From NCBI RefSeq assembly GCF_002157735.2, contig NZ_AP018689.1, positions 620,001 through 684,000 of the forward strand: a stretch of 64,000 bases of DNA. Reading direction: 5' to 3'. The stretch comes from Vibrio aphrogenes (GTDB lineage Bacteria; Pseudomonadota; Gammaproteobacteria; Enterobacterales; Vibrionaceae). Within the stretch, counting starts at the first letter, position 1. Each line of letters begins with the position of its first letter. Both the position numbers and the translations under genes were made by a program. The notes beneath the pieces were generated by a model. That model ran no database searches, was not told the origin of the DNA, and saw nothing but the letters and a program-made list of their open reading frames with translations. Positions 7,859 to 17,860 of the stretch are shown here, one piece after another.

Positions 7859-10003
7859 ATGAAAAAGTCCATCGTAGTTTGTCCGTATTGCGGTACGGGA
7901 TGCAAACTCAAACTCCTTGTTGAAAATAACAAGGTAGTGGGCGCGGAAGCTGCAAATGGTCGTACAAACGAAGGTCAATTATGCCTGAAAGGGTATTATG
8001 GCTGGGATTTCTTAAACGATACTAATTTGCTGACTCCCCGTCTAAAACAACCGATGATTCGCCGTGAAAAAGGCGGAAAGTTAGAAGGTGTTTCTTGGGA
8101 TGAAGCACTGGATTTTGCAGCGACTAAGCTCAACGAAATCAAAGCGAAATATGGCCCAGACGCCATTATGACCACGGGTTCTGCTCGGGGTCCAGGTAAC
8201 GAAGCCAACTTCGTTATGCAAAAACTTGCACGTGCGGCGATCGGGACGAATAACGTCGATCACTGCGCGAGGGTGTGACACGCCCCATCAGTCTCCGGTC
8301 TGGAGTCAACAGTAGGTAATGGCGCAATGAGCAACGCGATTCCCGAAATTCAAAAAACCAAATGTTTGCTCATATTCGGATATAACGCGGCAGATTCTCA
8401 CCCAGTCGTTGCCCGTCATATTATTAAAGCCAGAGAAAACGGCGCTAAAGTTATCGTGGTCGATCCTCGTAAGATTGAATCTGCCCGTATCGCCGATCAA
8501 TGGCTATCACTGAAAAATGGTTCCAACATGGCACTCGTGAATGCCATGGCTTATACCTTAATCGAAGAAGGGCTGTACGATAAAAACTATGTACAGCAAT
8601 ACACAGAAGGCTTTGATGCTTTCTATGATGTAGTGAAAAATTATGCCCCTGAAAAAGTGGAGCATATCACGGGCGTAAACGCTGCGGACTTACGTTTAGC
8701 GGCAAGAACTTACGCTCAAGCAAGTGAAGCCATGATCCTATGGGGCATGGGGGTAACACAATACGGACAAGCCGTGGATGTGGTTCGTGGTCTGGCTGGC
8801 CTCGCTTTAATGACCGGTAACTTTGGTCGTGAAGGGGTAGGTTGTGGGCCGGTACGTGGGCAAAATAACGTACAAGGTACTTGTGACCTTGGGATGTTGC
8901 CGCACCAATTCCCAGGCTACCAATCGGTAACCGACGATGCGATTCGTGACAAGTTTGAAAAAGCTTGGGGCGTGAAATTGTCGAATAAACCGGGTTATCG
9001 CTTAACCGAAATTGGTCACAAAGTAGAAGAAGGCATTTGTAAGGCATTCTATATTTTTGGTGAAGATCCAGCGCAAACCGAAGCTGACTTAAATGCGATG
9101 CGTGAAACGTTGAGCAAAATGGAGTTAGTGATTGCGCAAGATATCTTCATGACCAAAACCGTTGAGTTAGCGGATGTGGTTTTCCCTGCAACCAGTTGGG
9201 GTGAGCATGAAGGTGTCTACAGTAGTGCAGACCGAGGTTTCCAACGTTTTTACAAGGCGATTACTCCGCCACCAAATGTAAAACCAGATTGGGAAATCTT
9301 CAGCTTATTGGCCACTCGTATGGGGTATCCAATGCATTACAACAACACTCAAGAAATTTGGGATGAGTTGCGTTCATTGGCACCGTTATACGCTGGGGCA
9401 ACCTATGAAAAAATGGAAGGGTTGAAATCGGTACAGTGGCCTTGCCCAACGGAAGACCACCCAGGTACTCCATTCTTATTTGAAGGGAATAAGTTCTCCA
9501 CGCCATCAGGTAAAGGACAATTTATTGCCGCAGAATGGCGTCCGCCGCTAGAACAACCGGATGAAGAATACCCACTTGTCCTTTCAACGGTACGTGAAGT
9601 AGGGCATTACTCTTGTCGTTCGATGACAGGGAACTGCTCGGCTTTAGCAACATTGGCCGATGAACCGGGGTACGTACAAATGAACCCGGATGACGCTGCT
9701 GCCTTTGGTATCAAAGATCAGCAATTAATTTGGATCTCATCTCGTCGAGGTAAAGTCATTTCTCGTGCGAGTTGCAGTGAACGAATTAATAAAGGCGTAG
9801 TGTACATGACTTATCAATGGTGGATTGGAGCGTGTAACGAGTTAACGATTGAACATGTTGACCCGATCTCGAACACACCAGAGTTTAAGTACTGTGCGGT
9901 TAAAGTTGAAGTGATTGATGATCAAGCGTGGGCAGAGAACTATGTTCAAACCGAATATAGTGAAATGAAAGCGCGATTAAAATCACACGTTGAAAAAGCA
10001 TAA
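7859..10003 (+). CDS. fdhF: FdhF, selenocysteine formate dehydrogenase H (UGA read through)
   Basis: This is the catalytic formate dehydrogenase of formate hydrogenlyase; it oxidises formate to CO2 at a molybdenum bis-MGD centre. The full product is 714 residues against 715 in E. coli. The frame contains one TGA at 8276-8278, codon 140, in the context VDHCARV-U-HAPSV, the known selenocysteine position. The frame continues without change to a TAA at 10001. An N-terminal [4Fe-4S] motif (CPYCGTGCKLKL) and the C-terminal MGD-binding block (REVGHYSCRSMTGNC) are present. Gene callers will usually split it into 7859-8278 and 8327-10003; the two pieces are one gene. Its need for selenocysteine is met by selA, selB, selC and selD at 21.9-26.6 kb. 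Confidence 0.97.
8276..8310 (+). promoter_or_regulatory. Selenocysteine UGA and bacterial SECIS hairpin in fdhF
   Basis: Just after the UGA at 8276-8278, CTCC (8293-8296) pairs with GGAG (8302-8305) and exposes the loop GGTCT (8297-8301). The GGU loop, its distance from the UGA and the stem below it match the SelB-binding hairpin of E. coli fdhF. This marks the TGA as recoded rather than a nonsense mutation. Confidence 0.9.
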
Positions 10004-10055
10004 TAAATTTACTTAAGGGATTTATCGTTTAAGTTTAATTTATTTAAGATCAATG

Positions 10056-10097
10056 AAGGCTTGCTGATAATTTGTAACAATGAATCAGTAAGCCTTT
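10056..10097 (+). terminator. Terminator-like hairpin after fdhF
   Basis: AAGGCTTGCTGAT (10056-10068) pairs with ATCAGTAAGCCTT (10084-10096), apart from a G-T wobble, and is followed by TTATTTG. It ends only 15 bases before the fhlA start, so it may attenuate rather than fully stop transcription. Confidence 0.65.
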
Positions 10098-10111
10098 ATT
10101 TGTGAGCGATC

Positions 10112-12148
10112 ATGGACAAAACAATAAAAGAATTAATGTTATTTTCTCGTTCCATGTTATCTATTTTAGATACCGAGGATTTAGTTCGCTTTTTAAATAA
10201 AAAGGGCTGCGAGTTTTTAGATGTTAAAAAAATTAACATGGTGTTGGTAGATCATGTTGAAAATAAAGTCGATGTGTATTATCTCGATGATAACAATTGT
10301 GTAAAAAGAAATGTTTTCTATCAAGATGATGATTTGTACCAATATTATATTGATAATAATTTTTCCATACATCATGAGGAAAGTTATTATCAATCTTATC
10401 CTGAGCATCAAGAACACGACGCCTATCCCGACATCAAAACCTATGTAAGAACACCGTTAAATAATGCCTTTCATTCATTTGGAATGTTGGAATTCATTAA
10501 CCCTAACATTCAGCATGAAAAGCAGTTTGGTTTACTGACAAGTATGTTAGCGGCTTATGTATCACACATATTGGAACATGAGATTGCCTCTCCCAACATC
10601 GACTTAGAAAGACAACAACAAGACCGATTATTGGTGGATGTGACTAACGCTGTGATCAGCCAAAGCACCATTGAATCTCTGCTTCATTCGTTGATGGCTT
10701 GCTTAAATACCCATTTCCCGATCCAAGAAATCTCGTTATTAAACCCAACCCCTGACTTTGGGTTTACGCAACGACGTTATAGCCAGTTATCGGATACGGC
10801 TTATTTTCAACATACTTTTCAACCGGATAACCGTTTTATACAAGTACTTGAAAATGACCAAGTGGCTATTTTTTCAGAACAAAAGCTCGCTAATTTAAAA
10901 CTGCAATCGCCGTCGTTATTACTGGATAAAAGCATTGAACAAGCGGTTTTAGTTCCTTTGGTTTTTCGCAGTAGCAAGCATGGTTTTTTGCTGTATGCGA
11001 TTGATAAAACTCGCCAGCAACAGCCGTTAGATCTCGATTTATTACAGCAGATCACCGCTCGTGTTGCTTTAGCCATGCACAGTTTGCTGAAACTCAAAGA
11101 AGTTAAAAAGAACTTGCCGGTCTCAGAATACATTGAGATCGAAGACACTTATCAACACTACCAAATCTTTGATGACATCATTAGCCAAAGCGAAAATATG
11201 AACCAAGTCTTGGATCAAGTCGCGATGGTGGCCGATTGTGATAGCACGGTTTTGATCTTAGGCGAGACCGGTACTGGCAAAGAATTGATTGCTCAAGCGA
11301 TCCATAAAATGAGCCGCCGTAATCATAAACGAATGGTCAAAATGAACTGTGCAGCGGTGCCGAGTGGCTTGTTTGAAAGTGAATTATTTGGTCATGAACG
11401 AGGCGCTTTTACCGGAGCTGTGACTCAGCGAGTAGGCCGATTTGAACAAGCGAATCAAAGCACGTTGTTTTTAGATGAAATTGGTGAAATGCCAATGGAG
11501 TTACAGCCTAAATTATTACGGGTGTTACAAGAAAGTGAGATTGAGCGGGTAGGGAAGAATCAGTTGATCCCAGTGGATGTGCGCATTGTGGTCGCGACCA
11601 ATGCCAATTTACTGGAAAAAATCCAAGACAAAACGTTTCGCAGTGATCTCTATTATCGCTTGAATATCTTTCCAATAGAAATACCACCATTACGTGAGCG
11701 AAATGAAGATATCCCATTGCTTATTAAACACTTTTCTCGTGTTCTTTCGAAAAAGATGGGGAAAGGAATTACTAAGATTGCTTATAAAGACATGGAAGCG
11801 TTATCGAGTTTAGACTGGCCTGGAAATGTCCGCCAGCTACGTAATTTTATTGAGCGCTGCGTGATCTTAACGCGCGGTAATATTCTTCATGTCCCGATGA
11901 ATGATTTAGTCAAAATGGGCTTAAAGGTTCAACCCGCAAGTAACCACAAGCCACTCAACATACCGCAAGAAAACGGCTGTAAGAAAGAGTTATCGCGAGA
12001 AGATATTCTAGAAAGTTTACGTGCGTGTAATGGCATCGTTGCCGGAGAAAGAGGAGCGGCTAAGCGGTTAGGCTTAAAACGCACCACCTTACTTTCACGC
12101 ATGCAAAAAATGGGTATTACCAGTAGCGATTACTTGTCAGAAGCTTAA
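10112..12148 (+). CDS. fhlA: FhlA/HyfR-type sigma-54 activator
   Basis: A 678-residue enhancer-binding protein. The N-terminal 370 residues contain two GAF-like sensor regions, which in FhlA bind formate. A AAA+ domain follows, with Walker A GETGTGKE, the sigma-54 contact loop GAFTGA, Walker B TLFLDEIGEMP and an arginine-finger region (FRSDLYYRLNIFPI). A Fis-type helix-turn-helix lies at the end (RGAAKRLGLKRTTLLSRM). It should turn on hydN-fdhF and the hyf operon when formate builds up. The N-terminal 130 residues are AT-rich and diverged from E. coli FhlA. The C-terminal domains are strongly conserved. Confidence 0.92.
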   Translation: MDKTIKELMLFSRSMLSILDTEDLVRFLNKKGCEFLDVKKINMVLVDHVENKVDVYYLDDNNCVKRNVFYQDDDLYQYYIDNNFSIHHEESYYQSYPEHQEHDAYPDIKTYVRTPLNNAFHSFGMLEFINPNIQHEKQFGLLTSMLAAYVSHILEHEIASPNIDLERQQQDRLLVDVTNAVISQSTIESLLHSLMACLNTHFPIQEISLLNPTPDFGFTQRRYSQLSDTAYFQHTFQPDNRFIQVLENDQVAIFSEQKLANLKLQSPSLLLDKSIEQAVLVPLVFRSSKHGFLLYAIDKTRQQQPLDLDLLQQITARVALAMHSLLKLKEVKKNLPVSEYIEIEDTYQHYQIFDDIISQSENMNQVLDQVAMVADCDSTVLILGETGTGKELIAQAIHKMSRRNHKRMVKMNCAAVPSGLFESELFGHERGAFTGAVTQRVGRFEQANQSTLFLDEIGEMPMELQPKLLRVLQESEIERVGKNQLIPVDVRIVVATNANLLEKIQDKTFRSDLYYRLNIFPIEIPPLRERNEDIPLLIKHFSRVLSKKMGKGITKIAYKDMEALSSLDWPGNVRQLRNFIERCVILTRGNILHVPMNDLVKMGLKVQPASNHKPLNIPQENGCKKELSREDILESLRACNGIVAGERGAAKRLGLKRTTLLSRMQKMGITSSDYLSEA

Positions 12149-12221
12149 TGGCGGCAGGCAATTTATACAGACATCAATCTTGAACAGAGACCGTAAATCA
12201 ACAGCAACTAGGCAGAGTTAT

Positions 12222-13058
12222 ATGGCACTTGAACAGTTACAGGACAGTGAGGTTTTTCCCGATACGGCAACGACTGAGGTCACTTGTTATCGCCCTAACC
12301 AAGCCTGTTATAGCCAATCGCAATCTGTGATTCAAGAAACAGCGGTCGCCATTGAATTTAATGGGATTGCCTATACGGTAATGATGTGCAGCCCAACTAA
12401 CTTGGAAGAGTTTGCCATTGGTTTTGCCTATACCAATCAAATTATTACTCATTATCATGACATTCACGATATTGAGATTTCGCATAGCAAACAAGGTATT
12501 ACGTTACACATTGAGGTCGCAAATCGTTGTCTTAATCATTTGAAAAATAAACAGCGCAGTTTAGCTGGCGTAACAGGATGCGGTATTTGTGGTGCGGAAA
12601 AATTAGATTCAGTGTGCCAGTTGCTGCCTACCGTCCCTTTTCGTAGTCAATACAACATCAATGCCTTGCAACCAGCATTTCGTGAGTTGTCACAACTGCA
12701 ACAACTCAATCATAAAACGGGTGCCTCGCATGCGGCGGCTTATTGTGATGAACAAGGGAAAATGATCGCGATTTTTGAAGATGTGGGGCGTCATATTGCA
12801 TTAGATAAATTAATTGGTTTTATTGTGCGCCATCATTATCAAGGCGGAGCCATTTTTGTCACCAGTCGTGCCAGTTATGAAATGGTACAAAAAGTGGTTT
12901 GTGCTGGTATTGAATATTTATTTGCTATTTCAGCCGTCACACAAATGGCAATTGAATTAGCAGCTTCCAGTCAATTAACCTTAGGTGGATTTTGTCGTTC
13001 AGGTCGCGCAGAAATATATTCTCACCCGCAACGTATCGTGGGAGAAATAATAAGTTAA
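12222..13058 (+). CDS. fdhD: FdhD, sulfur-transfer protein for formate dehydrogenase
   Basis: FdhD takes sulfur from a cysteine desulfurase and inserts it at the bis-MGD cofactor of formate dehydrogenases. I use the ATG at 12222, which gives 278 residues and places the active-site pair at C120/C123 (TGCGICGAE), almost the E. coli numbering (277 residues; C121/C124). A longer frame begins at a TTG at 12180 but has no better support. The blocks LEEFAIGFAYT, GRHIALDKLIG and SRASYEMVQK are typical of the family. It lies 73 bases after fhlA on the same strand and serves FdhF functionally. Confidence 0.92.
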   Translation: MALEQLQDSEVFPDTATTEVTCYRPNQACYSQSQSVIQETAVAIEFNGIAYTVMMCSPTNLEEFAIGFAYTNQIITHYHDIHDIEISHSKQGITLHIEVANRCLNHLKNKQRSLAGVTGCGICGAEKLDSVCQLLPTVPFRSQYNINALQPAFRELSQLQQLNHKTGASHAAAYCDEQGKMIAIFEDVGRHIALDKLIGFIVRHHYQGGAIFVTSRASYEMVQKVVCAGIEYLFAISAVTQMAIELAASSQLTLGGFCRSGRAEIYSHPQRIVGEIIS

Positions 13059-13084
13059 TGGTTTTTTATTATTAATAAGTTTTG

Positions 13085-13122
13085 AAATTTAAGTTTTCAA
13101 TAATAAAGGGAAACTTAAATTT
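13085..13122. repeat. 12-bp perfect inverted repeat between fdhD and hupE
   Basis: AAATTTAAGTTT (13085-13096) and AAACTTAAATTT (13111-13122) are exact complements with a 14-base loop. No T-run follows, so it is either a weak terminator or a regulator site upstream of hupE. Confidence 0.55.
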
Positions 13123-13241
13123 ACCATCAGTTAAAATGCTGGTTAAACCCTTGTATTTTAATATTCTTTTGCTTTTCTTGAGGGTTTTTCAATGAAAGGT
13201 AATTTATTTTTATAATCAAATAATGTGAGTGAAATAGTATT

Positions 13242-13826
13242 ATGAAAAAAATAACATTAATTCCAGCGCTGTTGACATTAATTTCGCCTTTAGCCATGGC
13301 TCACCCTGGTCATTTGCATTTAGGTAGCCATGGTTTTGAAAGTGGCATCATGCACCCAATTACAGGGCTTGATCACTTAAGCGTGATGATTGCGGTGGGT
13401 ATTTTGGCTTCCTTGTTTGGTGGCTCGGCTCGTTGGAGCATGCCATTAGCCTTTGTGGGTGTGATGATCATTGGTGGTCTTGCTGGTATGGGCGGTCTGG
13501 TATTACCGGGCATGGAAGTTGCGATTGCTATTTCTGTGATTGCGATGGGTTCTATGCTGATTTCGGGCGCTAACATGTCTAAAAAATTAGCGACTGGTTT
13601 GATCATGGCGTTTGCCGCTTTTCATGGCTTAGCCCATGGTGCAGAAATGCCATTAGACTCTCAAGCTCTGTCTTACTTTAGTGGTTTTGTGATTTCAACT
13701 GCGGCTCTACATTTAACCGGGATTGCGATTGGTGAAGCGGGTCTGTATTTAACTTCTAACCGTGTGTTTGCAAGAATTGCCGGCGGGATCATGGCATTAC
13801 TTGGCGGATCTTTATTGATTTCATAA
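13242..13826 (+). CDS. hupE: HupE/UreJ-family nickel permease
   Basis: A 194-residue membrane protein with an N-terminal signal peptide ending MAHPGHLHLG and about six membrane segments. The family signature appears as HPGH, then GLDHLSVMIAVG and FAAFHGLAHGAEMP; the histidines bind nickel. HupE moves Ni2+ into the cell for hydrogenase assembly. It opens the maturation cluster, 12 bases before hypF, and should supply nickel to HypA and HypB. A cobalt role is possible from sequence alone, but the neighbours favour nickel. Confidence 0.9.
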   Translation: MKKITLIPALLTLISPLAMAHPGHLHLGSHGFESGIMHPITGLDHLSVMIAVGILASLFGGSARWSMPLAFVGVMIIGGLAGMGGLVLPGMEVAIAISVIAMGSMLISGANMSKKLATGLIMAFAAFHGLAHGAEMPLDSQALSYFSGFVISTAALHLTGIAIGEAGLYLTSNRVFARIAGGIMALLGGSLLIS

Positions 13827-13838
13827 GAGATACTCAAG

Positions 13839-16376
13839 ATGCTTGTACGTCACTATCTAAAAATTACTGGTATTGTGCAAGGGGTGGGTTTTCGACCTTT
13901 TGTATACCAATCTGCCACTCGGTTAGGGTTAACTGGGTGGGTGTGTAATACGACCAGTGGCGTACACATTGAGGTCCAAGGTGCTAAAGCGCAGATTGAA
14001 CAATTTATCGCATTATTTCACACGCAAATTCCTCCTTTGGCTCGCATTGACAGCATTGATTCTCAAATATTGACTGTAGATTCTGCGTTACCTGAGCATT
14101 TTGAAATACGAGAAAGTCATGAGCGAGGGGAGATGGATGTTGATATTTCGCCAGATAAAAAGACTTGTTTGGCTTGCCGTGATGATATTTTAAATCCCCA
14201 ATCTCGTTTCTATCACTACCCTTTTACCAACTGCACTCATTGCGGCCCTCGTTATACCATCATTCAACAATTTCCATACGATCGAGTGCATACCTGCATG
14301 CACAAGTTTCCACTCTGTCCGCAATGCGCTCAGGAATATCGTGACCCAATGGATAGGCGCTACCACGCTCAACCGATCAGTTGCCCTGAATGTGGCCCAC
14401 AGTTGTCCTTTTATCTTAAGCCTAGCCAAGCGCTTGCTCAGCAATATTCTGCTTTATTGAAGGCTGCACAAGTGATTGCTGAAGGTGGCGTGATTGCGCT
14501 TAAAGGATTGGGAGGGTTTCATTTGGTCTGTGATGCGACTCAAGCTTCGGCGGTGCAAAAGATCAGAACCCTCAAACAGCGTCAACGTAAACCTTTGGCG
14601 GTCATGGTAGCAAACCAAGCGGTGGCGCAATCTTGGGTGGTGGGCAATACACTCGAATGGCAAACCTTAAACCATCAAAATGCGCCGATTGTTTTGATGA
14701 AAAAACAGCTTCTTGATGAAGAGGCTCCGCTGAGCTTGGCAACTCAGGTGGCGCATAATAATCCCTACCTTGGTGTGATGCTGCCTTATACGCCGCTGCA
14801 TATTTTATTGTTTGATGCTTTAGAGCAGATGGGCGCATCGCAAACTTTAGTGATGACCAGTGCAAATCGTTCTGGAATCCCTATTGCCACTGAGTGCGGG
14901 CAAATTTGGGGGCAATTTAGCGATCAGTTAGATGGGGTGCTTGACCATGATCGCCCCATAATCCAAGCCTGTGATGATAGTTTGGTTCAAGTGGTGGCAA
15001 ACCAAGTGCGAGTATTACGTTTAGCTCGTGGTTATGCGCCGTTAAGTTTTTATTTAGAGCGCAATCTGCCCACAACGGTAGCGGTTGGGGCACAACAAAA
15101 ATCGACCTTTGCATTTGCCCATCATCATCGTTGGGTGTTATCGCCGTATCTTGGTGAGTTGGATGACCTTGACACCCAAGAACGCTTTATGAGCACTATT
15201 GATTGGTTTCAACACTTATATGTCAGCCAAGCCACCCAATGGGTAATGGATAAGCATCCTCATTATTTTTCTCATCAGTATGCACTCAAGCAAGTAGCGG
15301 CAACTCACGCAGCAGTTTGTCAAAGCGCTCACAGCGTTCAGCATCATTATGCGCATATCTTATCGGTAATGGCTGAGCACCAATTGACCGATAAACTACT
15401 GGGGATCGCGTTAGACGGAACCGGATTTGGTGACGATGAAACCGTGTGGGGCGGCGAAGTATTAGTGGCGGATGTGCATGATTATCAACGAGTAGCTCAT
15501 GTTCGTTGTTTTCGCTTGATTGGTCGCCATCAAGCCATTCAAGAGCCAGCGCGTTTGCTGTATGCCTTATTGCTTGAAGCTTATTCTCCGGCTGAGATTC
15601 AGGCAATGCATTTATCCGCTTTTGAATTGTGGACTGAAGGCAAGTTTTTAAACTTATATTTATTATGGAAAAACCCAACCCACTCTCCACTTTGTAGCTC
15701 AGCAGGGCGTCTGTTTGATGCTTGGGCGGTGTTGTTAGGATTACTTTCCCACTTAGATTATGAAGGGGAAAGTGGGTTATTGATCGAAGCGGGGGCGCAA
15801 GCGGCGCAGCGCACTCGTCAATCATCTGGGTTTTCTAATGAGCGAGAGGCTGAGCACAAGGCCAAAACCTTGGATGCACTGGAATTGGATCTGCCTTGGC
15901 AAGCGATAGACGCAAGTCACTCAATAAACAAAACCCAGCAGCGAAACCAAACTGCCGAGGTAAGCGCAGCTAAAGATGATGCCCACTGCGGTTGGCAATT
16001 GGATTGGCTGCCAGCGTTACAGCGCACGATAGCAGTCTTGCAAGGCAGTAAGGAGTTGCAAGACGGCCCGGAACCGTTGCAGCACAGTGAGCACACGTTG
16101 CAACATAAGGAAGAACCAAACCACACCGTCAATCAACTGTGTGATGCATTTTGTCTGGCGTGGGCACAGGCTGTGCTCTCGATCTGCCAGCACTTTCCCG
16201 ATTATGAGGTGGCTCTATCAGGGGGCGTGTGTCAAAACCGAGTGTTCATGGAATATGTAGCGCAATTGGCTCCGCACTCTCTTGCTGACCGTCAATGGTA
16301 TGTAAATAAAACCATTCCCACCAATGATGCTGGCATTGCGGCAGGTCAGCTTTGGTACTCCATTCATCAACAATGA
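13839..16376 (+). CDS. hypF: HypF, carbamoyltransferase for hydrogenase cyanide ligands
   Basis: HypF transfers carbamoyl phosphate to the C-terminal cysteine of HypE, where it becomes the CN ligands of the Fe centre. Domains in order: acylphosphatase at 1-90 (VQGVGFRPFVY), two zinc-finger units at about 107-190 (CLAC...CTHC and CPQC...CPEC), a YrdC-like domain to about 390, then a Kae1-like domain (DGTGFGDDETVWGGEV). At 845 residues it is about 95 longer than E. coli HypF (750). The extra length sits near residues 655-760, a hydrophilic Gln/His/Glu-rich stretch with QH-rich near-repeats (LQHSEHTLQHKEE), placed inside the Kae1-like fold before SGGVCQNRVF. The insert looks like a disordered loop and the frame stays open. 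Confidence 0.94.
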   Translation: MLVRHYLKITGIVQGVGFRPFVYQSATRLGLTGWVCNTTSGVHIEVQGAKAQIEQFIALFHTQIPPLARIDSIDSQILTVDSALPEHFEIRESHERGEMDVDISPDKKTCLACRDDILNPQSRFYHYPFTNCTHCGPRYTIIQQFPYDRVHTCMHKFPLCPQCAQEYRDPMDRRYHAQPISCPECGPQLSFYLKPSQALAQQYSALLKAAQVIAEGGVIALKGLGGFHLVCDATQASAVQKIRTLKQRQRKPLAVMVANQAVAQSWVVGNTLEWQTLNHQNAPIVLMKKQLLDEEAPLSLATQVAHNNPYLGVMLPYTPLHILLFDALEQMGASQTLVMTSANRSGIPIATECGQIWGQFSDQLDGVLDHDRPIIQACDDSLVQVVANQVRVLRLARGYAPLSFYLERNLPTTVAVGAQQKSTFAFAHHHRWVLSPYLGELDDLDTQERFMSTIDWFQHLYVSQATQWVMDKHPHYFSHQYALKQVAATHAAVCQSAHSVQHHYAHILSVMAEHQLTDKLLGIALDGTGFGDDETVWGGEVLVADVHDYQRVAHVRCFRLIGRHQAIQEPARLLYALLLEAYSPAEIQAMHLSAFELWTEGKFLNLYLLWKNPTHSPLCSSAGRLFDAWAVLLGLLSHLDYEGESGLLIEAGAQAAQRTRQSSGFSNEREAEHKAKTLDALELDLPWQAIDASHSINKTQQRNQTAEVSAAKDDAHCGWQLDWLPALQRTIAVLQGSKELQDGPEPLQHSEHTLQHKEEPNHTVNQLCDAFCLAWAQAVLSICQHFPDYEVALSGGVCQNRVFMEYVAQLAPHSLADRQWYVNKTIPTNDAGIAAGQLWYSIHQQ

Positions 16377-16400
16377 TGTCGTTAAACGATTGAGGTTATT

Positions 16401-16658
16401 ATGTGTTTATGTATTCCATCTAAGGTGGTGTCTTTTGATCCGGCGAGCTTATCGGCGGTGGTGGACACCCTAGGCGTGACCCGAGAAATCAGTACACATT
16501 TAATTTCTGAGCCGATTGCCGTTGGAGATCATTTACTGATCCACGTTGGTTTTGCTATCAGTAAAATTGATTATCAAGAAGCAATGGAAAGCATTGAAAC
16601 CTATAAGAAACTCATTGCAGAAATGGAAAAAGATGACATCAACATGTTGTTGTCCTAA
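16401..16658 (+). CDS. hypC: HypC, hydrogenase maturation chaperone
   Basis: An 85-residue HypC/HybG-type chaperone. It begins MCLCIPSKV, with the essential Cys2 exposed once methionine is removed. HypC carries the Fe(CN)2CO unit with HypD and delivers it to the hydrogenase large subunit, presumably HyfG. It lies 24 bases after hypF and 37 bases before hypD, in the usual hypF-C-D-E order for this cluster. Confidence 0.95.
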   Translation: MCLCIPSKVVSFDPASLSAVVDTLGVTREISTHLISEPIAVGDHLLIHVGFAISKIDYQEAMESIETYKKLIAEMEKDDINMLLS

Positions 16659-16695
16659 GCGCTTGTTTGTTTTTGATATTGTTTAAGAAGGTTTT

Positions 16696-17823
16696 ATGTC
16701 TCAACACTCCTCGGTCGCCGATCTTTATCAAGCTTTTCGTCAACCTGAATTAGTCAAAGCGTTAGCAGAGAATATTGCACGCAAAGCGCAAGATTTAATT
16801 GAACCTCTATACATTATGGAAGTGTGTGGTGGCCATACTCATACCATCATGAAATATGGTTTGAAGCAATTACTCCCGGCCTCACTGCATTTTGTACACG
16901 GCCCCGGTTGTCCGGTTTGTATTATGCCGAAAGAGCGTATTGATCATGCGATTGCTTTGGCGCAAATGCCCGAGGTGATTTTAGTGACCTTGGGCGACAT
17001 GATCCGTGTGCCGGGTTCTAAAATGTCCTTGGCGCAGTGCCGCGCGCAAGGTGGGCAAGTAGAGCCGATCTATGACCCTATGGATGCGCTAAAAATTGCC
17101 CAGCAAAATCCAGACAAAAAAGTGGTGTATTTTGCTATCGGTTTTGAAACGACTACGCCAATGACCGCAGTCTTAGTTCAACAAGCGCAAGCCCGTCAAT
17201 TAACCAATTTATTTTTCCATATCAACCATGTGTTAGTGCCACCAGCAATGCACGCCGTTCTAGCGGATGAACAAACACCGGTTAATGCCTTCATCGGCCC
17301 TTCACATGTGAGCGTGATTACCGGCTCCAAAATTTATCAATCGGTGGTCGATAAACACCAAGTTCCTGTAGTAGTGGCGGGCTTTGAACCGGTTGATGTT
17401 CTAGCGTCGGTGCTGCAATTGGTTGAGTTAGCCGTCGCCAAGCAAGCACAACTGGCGGTGCAATATACCCGTGCGGTTAGCTATGAAGGGAATGTCGCCG
17501 CGCAACAATTGATGGATAAAGTGTTTGTCACTCGTGACAACTTTAACTGGCGTGGCCTTGGACATATTGAGCAATCGGCACTGAGACTACGAGATGAGTT
17601 GGCCTCGATGGACGCCGAAGTGGTGTTTGCCGAAGTTTTGCCTCATCACGAAATTGCTGATCATAAAGTGTGTCGTTGTGGCGATATTTTACGAGGTTTA
17701 GCAACGCCACCGGATTGTAAAGTCTTTGGTCGAGCGTGTAAGCCCGAGCGTCCAATGGGAAGCTGTATGGTGAGCTCGGAAGGGGCTTGCAATGCGTATT
17801 ATAAGTACGCGTCTATTTTATGA
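16696..17823 (+). CDS. hypD: HypD, Fe-S scaffold for the Fe(CN)2CO unit
   Basis: A 375-residue HypD (373 in E. coli). Conserved motifs: VCGGHTHTIMKYG, GPGCPVCIMP (the redox and iron-binding cysteines) and the C-terminal [4Fe-4S] cysteines in CRCGDILRG and GSCMVSSEGACNAYYKY. It reduces and assembles the iron-cyanide-carbonyl unit with HypC and HypE. A 149-base gap with a tandem repeat separates it from hypE, the largest gap in the hyp cluster, so hypE-A-B may have an extra promoter. Confidence 0.95.
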   Translation: MSQHSSVADLYQAFRQPELVKALAENIARKAQDLIEPLYIMEVCGGHTHTIMKYGLKQLLPASLHFVHGPGCPVCIMPKERIDHAIALAQMPEVILVTLGDMIRVPGSKMSLAQCRAQGGQVEPIYDPMDALKIAQQNPDKKVVYFAIGFETTTPMTAVLVQQAQARQLTNLFFHINHVLVPPAMHAVLADEQTPVNAFIGPSHVSVITGSKIYQSVVDKHQVPVVVAGFEPVDVLASVLQLVELAVAKQAQLAVQYTRAVSYEGNVAAQQLMDKVFVTRDNFNWRGLGHIEQSALRLRDELASMDAEVVFAEVLPHHEIADHKVCRCGDILRGLATPPDCKVFGRACKPERPMGSCMVSSEGACNAYYKYASIL

Positions 17824-17860
17824 TCAGGAAGTCTCAAGCATAAAGTGGGGCAGGCAGGCT

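Noticed and set aside
8276..8278. Nonsense mutation splitting fdhF into two genes
   Set aside because: The TGA is at the known selenocysteine position, a SECIS hairpin follows at the right distance, and the complete selenocysteine machinery is in the window.
13140..13155. Second sigma-54 promoter upstream of hupE
   Set aside because: TGGTTAAACCCTTGTA keeps the GG but has GT instead of the essential GC at -12, so the match is too weak.
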